Shown here: piece by piece, positions 32,640 through 43,409 of the stretch
How positions within the stretch are numbered: position 1 is the first letter of the stretch
How the letters are laid out: the number at the start of each line of letters is the position of its first letter
Source of the DNA: Hydractinia symbiolongicarpus
Taxonomy: Eukaryota > Cnidaria > Hydrozoa > Anthoathecata > Hydractiniidae
NCBI RefSeq assembly: GCF_029227915.1
Contig: NC_079882.1
Span: forward strand, 18,304,501 to 18,368,500
Length of the DNA: 64,000 nt
Direction: 5' to 3'
Position numbers and translations under genes: made by a program
Notes under the pieces: model-generated
Database searches by the model: none
The model's input: only the letters and a program-made list of their open reading frames with translations
Told to the model about the DNA's origin: nothing

Positions 32640-34985
32640 ATTAATCTCCATTAGAATTTACCAAATACATTAGAGATGAAAGTTTTAAACGAAAGCAGAC
32701 TTCCATTACAGGTCACTTGGTCTGGAAGATTATTTCACACTTTTGCTGCTCTAAATGGGAAGGCTCTTTGGCCAAATACCGTGTTGACCAAGGGAAGTGT
32801 GAACCTGTTTTTTGATTTTCCTCTTGTTTGATGATTAGGACAGTTTTTTGCCAAAAGGAATTTTGAGCGCATGTAATCAGGAGCAATGTGATTCATGGCT
32901 TTGAAAACTAATTTGACATCGTTTTTGATGAGTAAATTATTCAGTGAGTATTTCCTCTCTTTCCCAAGATATGTACGGACACAGTTTAATCGTTTTTCTA
33001 GTGTTCCCAATCTAACTTGGGTGGCACAAGCCCACGCCGAGGAGGAGTAGTTAAATTATGGCATGACAAGTGCATTAATTAAAAGTTTTTTTGTGTGAGG
33101 ATGCAATGGTTCCAATTTTAGAATATTTAATTAGTATTTTTCTATTTATGTCATTAATGTGGTCTTCCCATTGCATTTTTTGATCAAATGTTACCCCAAG
33201 ATATTTAACTTTTTCGCTCCTCTTCAAAGGAATACCCATATAGTTGATAGTTTTGTTCTCAACTTTTTTTAACTGGCTCTGGTTGCTGATAAAGATTATT
33301 GTAGTTTTGTCAGTATTGATATTCATTTTGGTAATATTTTTTTTATGGGACGAAATAATTATTAGTAGTATATTATTAGAATCTGTTTTATTGTCACTTC
33401 ATTTTGAGGCTAGTTTGGCACCAACACTGACAAAAAGTAAATTGAATGTGTTGGAAATTTCTTTTGGGTGAGAAGTTTCTGTAGCATTGTTTTGGACATT
33501 GTTTGAGACCTATACCTGGTTCCTTTTTTGTTTGAAAACTGCCCAGTCTATAATCGATTTTGTTTTTGAAGCTTTCCGTTTTAAGAGTCTCTTTCTTTGA
33601 TGGCTATTATTAATTCATCCAGGCCTGGAACTTTGGCGGAAACGATCACGTTTCCGCGAATCAATAAAGACGGTAACCATAAATCGTTTTCCTTGGACAA
33701 TATTTCAAATTATAATAATTTTATATTATAATATATCTATATATTTATATTATAATATTTTACTACTATGGAGTAGGTTTTGTCACAGGCTAGGGTGATT
33801 ATGAAATGGTTCTCCACTTATTTATTGGTTTAAAACTAATCGTTACCGTGGTTAACGTATTGTTTCCGCAAGGTCTAATTTGCAGAAACAAAAAAACGTT
33901 TTAATCGTTTCCGTCAGCTTCAAATCACGGTAACGATGGATCGTTTCCTTAGACTCCACAAATTTTCAGGACTGTCATCAGTGACCCATGCCTCAACACG
34001 GCCTGAAAATGTGTTTTGCAAGAGGCATGTTTGTCAGCCACTGTTTTAACAGTTTATTCAGTTTCTCACATACTTCATCAAGGTCATCATAATTATTAAA
34101 TAATGACCAGTCTAAACCTGAGATTCTTTAGAAAAGTCTCTTCACTGAAGTTCTTGTAGCTACGAACCTAGATAGTTTTAGGTTCAAATATTGGCCTTTT
34201 AAATTTTCTGATTACATAAACTAAATTGTGATCACTGATGCCTAATCCATGACACCAGTTTTAGAAATACAAGAACTATTAGAAAGTATCAAGTCTATAA
34301 GAGGCTACTATTTTCGGTAACACGAGTTGGCTCTTTAATATGTTGTTTTAGGAAAAGAGTGGAGCGTAATTCGTTCATTTTGGAGGAAAGAACATATTTT
34401 GAAAGCATGTTTCAGTAAAAATCTCCCAAGATAAAACTTCTTTTTCTTTTGGGAGTTTAAATCAAAACACTCTTTAAAATGAGTACACAGGTCTCCGGTG
34501 CTCTGCAAATCACTACCTCCAGGTGGCCTGTAAACCCCACACATAAATAGGTTTAGTTCTTTTTCAGACACACTTTTACCCATAGTGATTCAACATTTTC
34601 GAAGTATAGGTGTTTCAAAAGGTGGCTATCCAAGTCTTATTAACAAAAATCAAAACACCCCCCTCGTCTATTCCGATCATTCTTATAACAAACATAGCCA
34701 TGGATTTTAACGTCATTGTTCGTGATGATGTCATCAATTTTGGTTTCACGAATACATCAAGTTTTGTTTGATGTAGCAGAAGTTTAACATAGTCTAGTTT
34801 GGATGACAGACCATTAAAGTTGAGATGGGCTTTTTTAAGCCCTTCCCATTTCTGATTGCCTCAAGATCAAAGCTTTCATCAATGGTAATATTGATGCTGT
34901 CCGGTGTGCATTCCCAAGGTTTTGTTGAGTTCCGCCCTTGGATTGTTTCGTTCTGTAATTGCACTGTGCCAAACTTTACAGCATA
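32640..34985 (-). pseudogene. LINE B: endonuclease and reverse transcriptase remnant
   Basis: Down the minus strand: SFDLEAIRNG, FNGLSSKLDYVKLLLHQTKL (34800), GGVLIFVNKTW (34645) and CGVYRPPGGSD (34545), all from an APE endonuclease. A pre-RT region split by a MITE follows (WVTDE / ELIIAIKERD). Then come INWAV-like DWAVFKQKRNQV, and KYLGVTFDQKMQWEDHINDI (33210) from the post-RT domain. The C-terminal FKAMNHIAPDYM and FRAAKVWNNLPDQVTC end near 32640. The RT core itself is largely deleted around 33330-33400. It is a jockey/CR1-type element, broken by stops and the MITE, abutting a gypsy remnant at about 35000. Confidence 0.78.
33620..33974. mobile_element. 355 bp MITE with 5 bp TSD (TCATC), inside LINE B
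   Basis: It starts CAGGCCTGGAACTTTGGCGG and ends with the inverted CAGTCCTGAAAATTT; GGAAACGATC sits inside both ends. TCATC flanks it on both sides (33615-33619 and 33975-33979). Removing the element and one TCATC restores an uninterrupted LINE frame reading WVTDELIIA-like sequence. The interior includes a strongly AT-palindromic stretch at 33710-33765. The CAG-type end is hAT-like, but a 5 bp TSD is also typical of Transib, so the superfamily is open. Confidence 0.82.
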
Positions 34986-35029
34986 TATTCATGAATGTTT
35001 GAAGCGCTAATGATAGGTTTATGTTTTAT

Positions 35030-35193
35030 GCCTGCCCATTTACAGTATTCCTTAAGAAGGTGGTGCTCTTTCTGTTGAAGGGTGGTCCATTATAAGTCTT
35101 TAGACGTATATCCTGGCTGTCCCTCCTGTGCAATGTCAAGTAGTTTGCTTCACATATTTAGTTCCCCTAGGTTTACTGTAATGTTAGGGATAT
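35030..35193 (-). pseudogene. Ty3/gypsy pol fragment, integrase side of a split gene
   Basis: The minus strand reads LLDIAQEGQPGYTS (integrase zinc-finger region, normally like LDIAHEGHQGI) and then EYCKWAGIKHKPIISAS (end of the integrase core, normally GIKH plus TPxxP). It is collinear with 42608-43300 once the 7.4 kb insertion is removed. Internal deletion and stops are present. LINE B truncates it at about 35000. Confidence 0.65.
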
Positions 35194-35210
35194 CGGCAGT
35201 GCTAAACACT

Positions 35211-35300
35211 GGACTCACCCAGAATCACCCAGAACCAGGCAAAATCACCCAGAACAAGCCAGAATCACCCAGAACAAGCCAGAATCACCTATCTAGAACC
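35211..35300. repeat. Subterminal repeat array (CACCCAGAATCACCCAGAAC)
   Basis: Four to five units of about 20 bp reading like CAGAATCACCCAGAACAAGC. The same units occur inverted at 42536-42590, at the other end of the 7.4 kb element. Confidence 0.8.
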
Positions 35301-36278
35301 AGCCAACGGCCAATTTACTACTAATCAAATCAATCAATGAGCACAAACCTAGCGCTGTATATTTGTTTGGGTGAGAGAAACCATTCGCTCAAAAATTAAA
35401 GAGAAAAGGGTTCCCCCATAAAAGTAACCAATCAAAAAGTGCGGTTATTTTCTCCGTCTTACATTTCCGATTTCCTACTGGTAAGAAATATCACGGTGGG
35501 TCTCTGGCTAGCTTGTTCAGGAGGGCCATAGCTGGTTTAATATTCTCGAACTTGAAAACGTCGTAGGCTTTTTAAAAAACTGCTTTGCAGGTTTTCGTTA
35601 GATTACCCAGATTTAGGCATAAATTGCTTAACTTTCCAAATTTTCAGCATGACCAGTTGCTTAGCGGTTGCTAGTTTTTAAGCCAAATCTCAGTCTCAGA
35701 CCTTAGCAACTTGATATACAGAAAAAAAAAACGTGTTTAGCGCAAAAAGCTAACGAAACAATATCTCTAATTTTGCCAAACTGCTAACAAAAAACTCGTT
35801 AGCTTTTTGCGCTACAGTGGAAAATGCAGTCAAACGCGAACGAGCCTTTAGACCATTTTTTGACTCCCTTAGGCAATTGTAGCTCGTGTCCTTGACTCTT
35901 TTCTGCTTTTCTCTGCTGTGTTTTTCCTGCAATTTTCATTACAGCCTTGAATTTTAGATGACAAAACCAGGTAAAATATTTTTATACAAGAAACATATTT
36001 TCAATATATAATCTACAACATATATATATATATATATACTACTAATAATATAATATCAACAAGAAAGCTAATAAAAACTTCAATAGACACTTCATGACTG
36101 TATTTTCTTTGATGCTTTTTATAAAACATTCGACAGAAAGTCGATAAAATATTTGAAATGCTCACCAAATTTTAAATAATATAAAAAAAACCTGCTTCAA
36201 CGATTTATGTTTGATCTTTGTTTTAATCGAGGCTCATAGTGAAGTAAGAATAAAAAGCAAACTAAAAATTAAGGTCTA
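35301..36278. other. Non-coding interior of the 7.4 kb element
   Basis: It includes a stretch near 35480-35530 (GGTAAGAAATATCACGGTGG and on to TCTGGCTAGCTT) similar to one near 45020-45055, and a TA microsatellite at 36019-36040. No gene is seen. Confidence 0.45.
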
Positions 36279-37900
36279 TTAGATCACTACGCCAAGGGAT
36301 TTCAAAAAAAAAAGTTTTTCGTTAACTTCCAATAATTTGTTAGTGTCAACAGGAACATCGATGTTTTTGTACTCGAATTCTGTAAAGTACTCTTTTAAAC
36401 AATCTTTCAAAAAGTGAAGATAAACCAGCCCTTCACGCTTTTGAAGCCTTCCCTGCTTGTCTGTGTATGACATTACACCATGTGACTTCATAATCACTCT
36501 TTTGTTTTTATCGACTGGTGTAACACAGTTGCTAGACGCACACCTTAAATGAAGATAAAAATTTAATAATTAAGCTAATTGCTGTGTTGTTCTTAGGTTC
36601 TTATAGACACCATTATTATTAGCCAAAACATCACATACATGGGTTCGTGATAAATCTACCAAAAACACACCACTTTCTGTCAGACCTTTTGAAGCAGATG
36701 CATTTTTATCGTAGAATAACTCTGGATTAGGTTGTTTTGTTAATATCGTTTGCAGAATGCAACCAGCAGTGTTTATGTTATCCTTTTGAATCTTCTAAAA
36801 ATTACAAGGCAATTTCTATTATTCCACCATTTAAAAAAAAGTTTGTTTCTTCTTTCTATAAACACTTAATTTCAGTAATTTTTTGGCAAAAATTTTATTA
36901 AGTTTTGTAAAATATAAAACAAATACACAAAAGTATACCATGTTACGTGGGGTTGATGTCTTTACATTATCATCTTGTCTCGCTGACAGAAAACAATATA
37001 AAAGCATATTGCATTGGCAACAACCAATTCACCAAATTAAATTCCTACATAAAATTGACTACATTGTCACATATTTTTTCTTTGTAGAACTTTACTCAAT
37101 TTTGTGCTAGGTCTGAATAATATTCTTATACTTTACTTATAAAAATGCTTACACAAACATCTTCTGCCTGGTTATTGATGAGAGGATTTGAAAAGATTTC
37201 GGGTGCTTCAGGAATCTAAAAAAAAGTTACAATTATAAAAAAATCAATGTGAGGTGACTTACTAGAAGATATGATGTACATGGTTGTGCAATATTAATGA
37301 GTAGATGCTAGCCCACTTTGCTTTAAAAAAAACATAACTTACAGAGATATTTTGATCATAAATTGCGTCATTACTAAGATTTTGATCGAAACTTGTGTCA
37401 TTACCAGTATTCCCGTATTTTGATTCCACAGAACCCTGATAATAAATGCAATTACCTAATTACAAAAAAGTTCTGATTGTTTTACCTAATGTTTTTCTAA
37501 AAAACGTTGTCATAAATTGGTTTAATGTATATGCACAACTTCAAATTGAACTAGAACTTGGTGTTAGTTGTATGGCAATTAGCTGATTAGTATGATTGAA
37601 AGATCTAGTTAAAAAGCAATTAAGAAAAAAAAATAATGCATTTGTACATACTAGGTAGTTGTTCCCATACTCCACTCGATGTTCATAACAGGCACTGGCA
37701 CTCCTTCAAATCCGGAGACCTGGGCTTGCTTCCTCGATCAACGTTGTCCCAAACACATAAAATATTGTCTGTTGTGGCTCTATTTCATATGATTGAGCAG
37801 TTTCGCATAACATTTTCTGGTCATCATCACAGTGTACTAAAAAGCAACAACTTAAGTGGGAAACGTCTAGTGATTGATCCACATCTGCTGTAATTTACTT
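36279..37900 (-). CDS. Unrecognised multi-exon gene inside the 7.4 kb element
   Basis: Minus-strand exons bounded by AG/GT sites. About 37900-37735 reads DVDQSLDVSHLSCCFLVHCD and QQTIFYVFGTTLIEE. About 37437-37343 reads GSVESKYGNTGNDTSFDQNL. About 37217-37157 reads IPEAPEIFSNPLINNQAEDV. About 36796-36596 reads NINTAGCILQTILTKQPNPE and LTESGVFLVDLSRTHVCDVL. 36546-36279 reads SHGVMSYTDKQGRLQKREGL and GLVYLHFLKDCLKEYF, ending at a stop. Exon phases were not fully checked. I recognise no family. Its position between the element's ends makes it a candidate element gene. Confidence 0.4.
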
Positions 37901-38269
37901 TTGAAGAGGACCAAATGGGAGATTTCTAAACTAAAAAAAAAAAACATTTCGTGCTACGGTACAGTCGCGCAAACCAAGCTTGACTGTCAGAAATGTGTTC
38001 TAGTTTCGAATTTGGAATGCACAGCCAGTATTGGTGACAATTGATAAACCTGAAGTAAGTTACAAAACAATGTTTCCCGTGCCTTATAATGTTTGTTAAG
38101 CTTAATGCTTTGGTTGATTACTTCACAAGTAGCCTAAATGTCAACCAAAGTGAAGGCCAGTTCCGGCCAATCTGACCGTAAAACATCTAATCTGGTATGG
38201 TTAAATCGACGAATATACTTTAGCTAATCGGAACTAAGCTAAAAACTATAGACTGACAGACAGACAGAT

Positions 38270-38603
38270 AGCTGCGCATATTTTACATGGCTAGCCTCAC
38301 AAATATCGAGGTATATACCATGCCTTTTATTTCCAAGAGGGGCCATGTCTTAGATGAAGAGTCCTAGAGTATTTAATGCTCATTTTGAGCTACGCAGACC
38401 CAATTAGGGCCCGCGCTCCACTAGAAAACTCTCGGCAACATCCAACGACCCACACAGTGTGCCATCTTCCCAATTTCCCTCACATGACTAAGGTTAACCC
38501 GGGGCTATGGTAACATTCACTCGCCTATGTTGAATTGCTTCAAGAGGAATCGAACTCTGGTCTCCCGCACAGAGTACGAAAGCTATAACCACTTAGGAGG
38601 CGC
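38270..38603 (-). mobile_element. tRNA-derived SINE, inverted copy
   Basis: Reverse complement of the SINE at 3271, with head (GGAATCGAACTCTGGTCTCC) and full body but diverged by many substitutions. On its 3' side it runs into CTGT repeats (GACAGACAGACAGA on the plus strand), a plausible SINE tail. It is independent of the tandem units. Confidence 0.82.
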
Positions 38604-38639
38604 GTGTGCGTCAACCAAGAGCGAAAACCTCAAGAATCC

Positions 38640-38967
38640 CTAGTTCGGGCATTCGATTGATGCCTGAATCTGATGCACTGGATCCCTGGTTTGTTGGTTG
38701 AGCCTAACTGATGCATTGTGATGAATCACAAAACACACAACACACCCACTAGGGGATGAAAGACAGATAGGCTTTCCCATTGTACTTCTTGTCTCCCTTA
38801 TATAGTTTAAAAAATTCACAAAATAACTTAAAAGTTGACAAAACAGTATAGTTGCATAGCTACCTTTCGCAGTAATGCACCCACCAATCAGTTTCAAACA
38901 GAAAAGACCTTTGATCTGCCCGTCCTTCTCCTGTCTACTCTACTAGCTGCCGAGCCAAATACTTCTT
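38640..38967. other. Spacer between SINE and TIR element
   Basis: A short minus-strand open frame (85 codons) has no recognisable motif and is probably incidental. Confidence 0.4.
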
Positions 38968-39231
38968 GGTAGTGGCTAGATGCAGCGCGACTCAGAACCA
39001 TCATATTTTTTTCAAATACACTTTATCTCGGAGGTCACCCTCCATCAATGTTTTTTGAGGACAAGTTCGAAGGACGGGAAATGGAGGATAGATGAAACTT
39101 AAATTAAATCATCATTTTATCTTCTTTTTTATTAAAAAAGTATGTAAAATGTAAATAAAAAAACAATGTATAAAAAACGCTTAGTGAAATCAAAATCATA
39201 ATAAAGAGAAATATACTGTTTTGAATGAACA

Positions 39232-39794
39232 TTAACATTTTCCACACTTCCATTTAACAGCCTCGTCATCGCTTTTAAATACTTTTAAAGGAATGGACAC
39301 ACACTTTCTGTGATACCATTCCTCGCATTTACTGCAAACAGTCATGATTATCTTGCTGTCAGCTTCGGCGTCTCTAGTGAAAAATGGTCGACGACAAACA
39401 CAAAAAACATCTTGGTAACTGACCAACGCTCTGTTGGTCTTGCACCTTTTTCTGTATGAGGAAACAGCGATAACGTTTCTTCAACCAAGCATGAAAGAAG
39501 ATGTGTTCTCATTTTTGCAATGTCGAAATTTTGACCTGCAGGAGTAACGCCAAACAATGCATCAACAAGAAAAGCTACGGCAAAAACTCCACAATCAATA
39601 GAGTTTTTTTTGTTGATGGACAGGAGAAATGTTAACAGATAAGGTGCTTTCTGAAGTGAATGCGATATCGGCTCTGTGTAATAATAACTGAAATGCAAAT
39701 ATAGACTCACTTCCCCAAGACTCTCAACAGCTGTATATAATTTTTCTTTGCTGTTTGCAATAACAACGATGTCTTCCTTTATCTTTTTGGCCAT
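39232..39794 (-). pseudogene. Ulp1-like cysteine protease fused to a PHD finger (frameshifted)
   Basis: From 39794 the minus strand encodes KAPYLLTFLLSINKKNSIDC then GVFAVAFLVDALFG and MRTHLLSCLVEETLSLFP. The DCGVFA with preceding NS is the C48 (Ulp1/SENP) nucleophile-Cys motif; the oxyanion Gln normally a few residues upstream appears to be Lys. After a frameshift near 39440 a PHD finger follows: FCVCRRP, VCSKCEEWYHRKC, WKCGKC. Ulp1-PHD tails are common on cnidarian transposon proteins (KDZ, MULE and Ginger types). The catalytic His region upstream is missing. It may have processed SUMO-like modifiers. Confidence 0.72.
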
Positions 39795-39924
39795 GTCGGT
39801 TCTTCTTCTTTTCGTATCTTTTTCGATCTTTTACTTTGAATAAAAAAAATACTTTTTTAACAATAAATGTAACTGCAGATCGAATTTTTTTGTATTTTGT
39901 ACAAGCTTTCTCGACCTCATCATT

Positions 39925-40451
39925 TTTTTGATTTTCTTATTTTCTTGCTATTTGCATGCCAATCTTTTCCATGGTGACACTGGTAGTCCTGGGAACCTAA
40001 CACCATATAGGGAGCACCAATTTCATAGGCAGTTGGTCGCCTTAACTGCAAAATTCCCACAACATACGTGGAGCTTTTTTGCTTGATATAACGCCCAATT
40101 TAACTATTGTAACAAAAAAGAAAAGTAAGCTTTTTAAACAGCTAACTGATAAATATTTACAAAATGAATTACCTTTTTCTGTGAAACCTTTGGAGCATCT
40201 TGTGATGGAAAACTTTGAACGATGTTCATACTCATACTTCCCTAGTTCCGCTCTAAATTCTTCATATGACTTAAATGTTTTAAAATCTAAAAAAATCACT
40301 TAAAAATGTTTTTCGTTTCTTTTTCTACTTGGCTAATCAATTATGTATAATAGTAAAATATACCTGTAGCTTCTTCTTTCTTGTTTGGGAGATCCTTTTT
40401 AATATTATCAATCGACTTGTCTTCCCTAATAGATTCAATATCACAGGCAAA
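39925..40451 (-). pseudogene. MULE/ZSWIM3-like N-terminal exons
   Basis: Three minus-strand exons with AG/GT boundaries. 40451-40364 reads FACDIESIREDKSIDNIKKD. 40286-40173 reads DFKTFKSYEEFRAELGKYEY and FSITRCSKGF. 40045 to about 39925 reads IGAPYMVLGSQDYQCHHGKD and ends in a stop. The FxSyeEF..elgkYE.. pattern followed by a C/H pair resembles the N-terminal DNA-binding domain of ZSWIM3 / Mutator-like proteins. The stop and the absent transposase core mean it is broken. Confidence 0.5.
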
Positions 40452-40815
40452 CTAGGAGAAGAAAGAAATAATAATCAGTGAAAAATATTCTCAACAATGT
40501 TAGGAATAATCCGAAGAACAATCTATTCACTATTTCGAAAAGAAAAAAAAAATTGTACTTACCTACCAAATTTATCTTAATCCTTTTCGATAAAATAAAT
40601 ATTTTGAACCAAATTTCAATAAATAAAAAATAAAAAGATTTCGTACAAACAACTATAAATCGTAATTGAATGATTACCCACGTGGTGTCAACACTCTCAA
40701 TATATATAAACAACTTTTCCGCGTAAAATTATTGTTTACATCCAACTCGCATTCAGTGAATCGTAGACTCGCTTTTTTAACTTGGTTCTGAGTCGCGCTG
40801 CATCTAGCCACTACC

Positions 40816-41369
40816 TTTTTTTATTCTAATAGCATAGCTATGTTTCACTATCTATATAGCCTCGCTTTCATGCTGTTGTCTCTTTTTATATATTTCCATG
40901 AAGAGGAACTATTGTATTTAGCTTAAAATTAAGGTAGCAGTAACCTTTTTTTAGCTGTCCAAATAGCTGAATTATTTACTCAGTGTTTCATTTATACCAT
41001 TTTTTTACTATTTCCTATATAAAATATAGGCCTTAATACATAATAAAATGATTTTAACTTAACACTAAAATTGCTGAGTCAGCAGAAATTTCCTTTTAAA
41101 AATGTATCATAAACAAGAAAAAAATCGGCTTCTACGACCTCCAACTTTTTACAATCTCGTTATTTTTCATAAGCTTCTGTTTTTAAATAAACCTCGGGTT
41201 AACCGTGTTGAAACAGTGTAGGGATTTTTTTTGTTTATTCTTATTTTTTTAACAATAACCTTTTGTTTTTTTTCAAAAGATTCTTTGTTAGCACCCCCTG
41301 CTGCATCGAACGCTGTTAAAGGAAAGAGATTCCGAATGAAAAGATTTCCGCATACCAAATCATGGCTGC
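40816..41369. other. Non-coding spacer
   Basis: AT-rich; nothing supported. The left end of the following HIRAN-associated element was not found here. Confidence 0.4.
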
Positions 41370-42010
41370 ATGATTCACCAAGCATGTCTTCCTCAGGGTG
41401 GGCTTGAAATACAAATCAAAATGGAAGTAAGCTGGCTGAACAAACAAAAACTTTCGATTTACACAGCAAAAGTTGCAGAGGTTCAATATCCAATGTATTA
41501 TGTCGACAGCTCCAAAGCTATCTTGGAAGAACTTGTTGGCCATGAAATCGAAGATTCAGATAACGATGAGGAAGTTGAAAGTGACAATGAAGAAGAAAGT
41601 AATTGCGAAGAAGCTGCTGAAAACTGTAGTGACGATGAACGTATGATTACTCATTAGTTATAATTAGTATTTCTTTTCGTTGAAAATTTATTAAAATCTA
41701 GTATCCGTCTTGTTCTTTTCAGGATAACATACCTCTGCGAGAAATAGCCTCGAAATTTAATCGATGCGCGAAAATAAATTTTAATTGAGGACAAGAAATG
41801 TATATATATATATATGATATATATGATAATGTATGTATACACTAGGCAGTTTTTAATTCTTTATCGTTTTTTTTTAGATCACAAATTAAGGATGGTTTAA
41901 TTAACACGGACCAGAAATTAAGGGCGGTTTAATTAACACGGACCAGAAATTAAGGGCGGTTTTTATTAACGCGGTTGGAAGTCACACAGCGTTAATTTCG
42001 TGTAATAAGG
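41370..42010 (+). mobile_element. Truncated HIRAN-cargo element with pogo-type right end
   Basis: The right end GCGTTAATTTCGTGTAATAAGG (at 41989-42010) is followed by TA and matches the terminus of 9990-12039. Upstream, a plus-strand ORF (41370-41657) reads CLPQGGLEIQIKMEVSW and YYVDSSKAILEELVG, then a long Asp/Glu tail (SDNDEEVESDNEEESN). These correspond to VQGGLEIPIRLTV and YVDDSKKILEMLG plus the acidic tail of the ORF at 11203-11716. The HIRAN core itself is lost. Three copies of a 32 bp repeat (AAATTAAGGGCGGTTTAATT) precede the terminus at 41884-41970. Confidence 0.68.
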
Positions 42011-42535
42011 TAAAACGAAAATGCTATCGAAAGTTAAGGCTCGTGCAGTGTAGCATAATGAAGATCGTCTTAAATGTCTACATAATGCGCCATATTTGTT
42101 GTTATTAACGTTTCTCTTTAATATTTACGTCATTTCTTTCTGTACAATTTCGCAAGCACGTAGACTTAAACTATATTTGGTGAAAGATAATAGTATTTTA
42201 GCCATAAAATCGTGACAAGTGTGTTATAACAGAAAAAATATGGATATGTAGTCGGAAAATAACCTTTCGTAACTAATTATGTAAAAAAATCCGATTTTTA
42301 AAAGGATTACTGCCACCTTAAGAGAAAGCTGGATCTGCACCTCCAAGGAAGAAGCACTAATGCTACTAATCTCTCTCATATGAAATATACCTAACCTTAT
42401 TTCCGTCTAATAGGTCAAACAACAACTTGCATTCATCCATATAAGAAGCCATAACATATAGCTAGCTAGAGTTCACTATACCATCCATGTGCGCACATAA
42501 ATTTGCCGCGAGACAGCGTAATACTTTCCGGTTAA
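42011..42535. other. Non-coding interior, right part of the 7.4 kb element
   Basis: No gene seen. Confidence 0.4.
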
Positions 42536-42590
42536 TTTTTGGCTGGTTCTGGGTGATTTTGGCTGATTTTGGGTGATTCTGGGTGAGTCA
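42536..42590. repeat. Subterminal repeat array, inverted copy
   Basis: GGTTCTGGGTGATTTTGGCT-type units, the inverse of those at 35211-35300. Confidence 0.8.
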
Positions 42591-42607
42591 GGTGTTTAGC
42601 ACAGCCG

Positions 42608-43300
42608 TTAGGGATCATATCTTGTCATCTCGCATGGTTATGCCATCTGTGATGCTCAGCTCACCGTAGATTCTTTGGTCATTCTTAAGGTGGAGGTGTG
42701 GCCTTTCCTTTGGTTATTGCATCAATCAGGTTGTGATATGCTGGATTGTTTGCTGAAGCCTTTTGTATCGTGGAAATGATAATAGCATGAGGTGAGTTGT
42801 TGAGGTTGATGATCTTGCGTACAAGGATGTTTTTTCCGATGTCAAACCTGATGTTGTTTTAAGGGTTTCAATACTGTCCCGTTCTTTTTGCAGCGATCAA
42901 GGAATGGAGGTTTTGTGAATGATCCTGGTAGCTTTGCTGTAAACTAGGATGTTGTCGTTAAGGGTAGTGACACCAGGGAGTCCTGAAAACGCCTTCCTTA
43001 CCTTATGGAAGATGTCACTTGCCGTTGTTGGTCCCAAATATAGCCGTTTTATTTGGTGTAGACCTTCATGGGTTTGTTTGGAAGAGGTTTTTGTTCTTTG
43101 ATTCTTCATCAAGTCAATGCTGGTGATAGGTCATGACATATCTCCTCTACTGTTTGGATATGGAATCTGGTATGCTTCATTCCTGAATTTGGAGGTGTAT
43201 TGTATGTGGCAATTGTTTTTGTCAGTAATGACCACGTTCATGACACAGTCGTATTTCTTGCGAGGGTCAACGCCAGTGATCACTCCTTAGGGTCTCACGA
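42608..43300 (-). pseudogene. Ty3/gypsy pol fragment, reverse transcriptase side
   Basis: Down the minus strand: GVITGVDPRKKYDCVMNVV; HEGLHQIKRLYLGPTTASDI then FHKVRKAFSGLPGVTTLNDN (RT motif B-C region, normally YxxDD, here TLNDN); LVYSKATRIIH; then after deletions LHLKNDQRIYGELSITDGIT at the RNase H-integrase junction. It ends at the 7.4 kb insertion and continues at 35193. The lost catalytic Asp plus stops show it is dead. Confidence 0.68.
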
Positions 43301-43370
43301 ATAAGAAGAGTTTGCTGACCTCATCTTAGTAGTGAATGAAAACGTTGTGAAATTTTCGTTGTTTGGGCTA

Positions 43371-43408
43371 TTTATTATTATTGTTGTTGTTGTTGTTGTT
43401 GTTGTTGT
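43371..43408. repeat. TTG/ATT microsatellite
   Basis: About three ATT units followed by nine TTG units. Confidence 0.95.
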
Positions 43409-43409
43409 G

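Larger units (their letters stand above)
38968..40815. mobile_element. 1.85 kb TIR element carrying MULE/ZSWIM3-like N-terminus and Ulp1-PHD
   Basis: GGTAGTGGCTAGATGCAGCG (through CGACTCAGAACCA, 38968-39000) is exactly inverted at 40783-40815, a perfect 33 bp TIR. The minus-strand interior encodes an N-terminal element-protein domain followed by a Ulp1-like protease and a PHD finger, with no transposase core between them. It therefore looks like an internal-deletion derivative of a larger element, nested in the 7.4 kb element. No clear TSD. Confidence 0.8.
35194..42607. mobile_element. 7.4 kb DNA transposon candidate split into gypsy pol, subterminal repeats
   Basis: The left end CGGCAGTGCTAAACACTGG (35194) is mirrored at 42607 (CGGCTGTGCTAAACACC inverted). 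Both ends then run into the same short tandem repeats (ACTCACCCAGAATCACCC). Flanks are TTAGGGATAT (35184-35193) and TTAGGGATCA (42608-42617), an 8-10 bp target duplication. The gypsy reading frame is collinear across the insertion (ELSITDGITMRDDKI on the right, LLDIAQEGQPGY on the left). An 8-10 bp TSD fits MuDR/MULE or a similar superfamily. The interior holds an unrecognised spliced gene and later nested insertions. No transposase core is recognised. Confidence 0.68.

Noticed and set aside
35203-35324. Plus-strand peptide of repeating Gln-Asn-His-Pro-Glu
   Set aside because: It is translation of the subterminal minisatellite of the 7.4 kb element.
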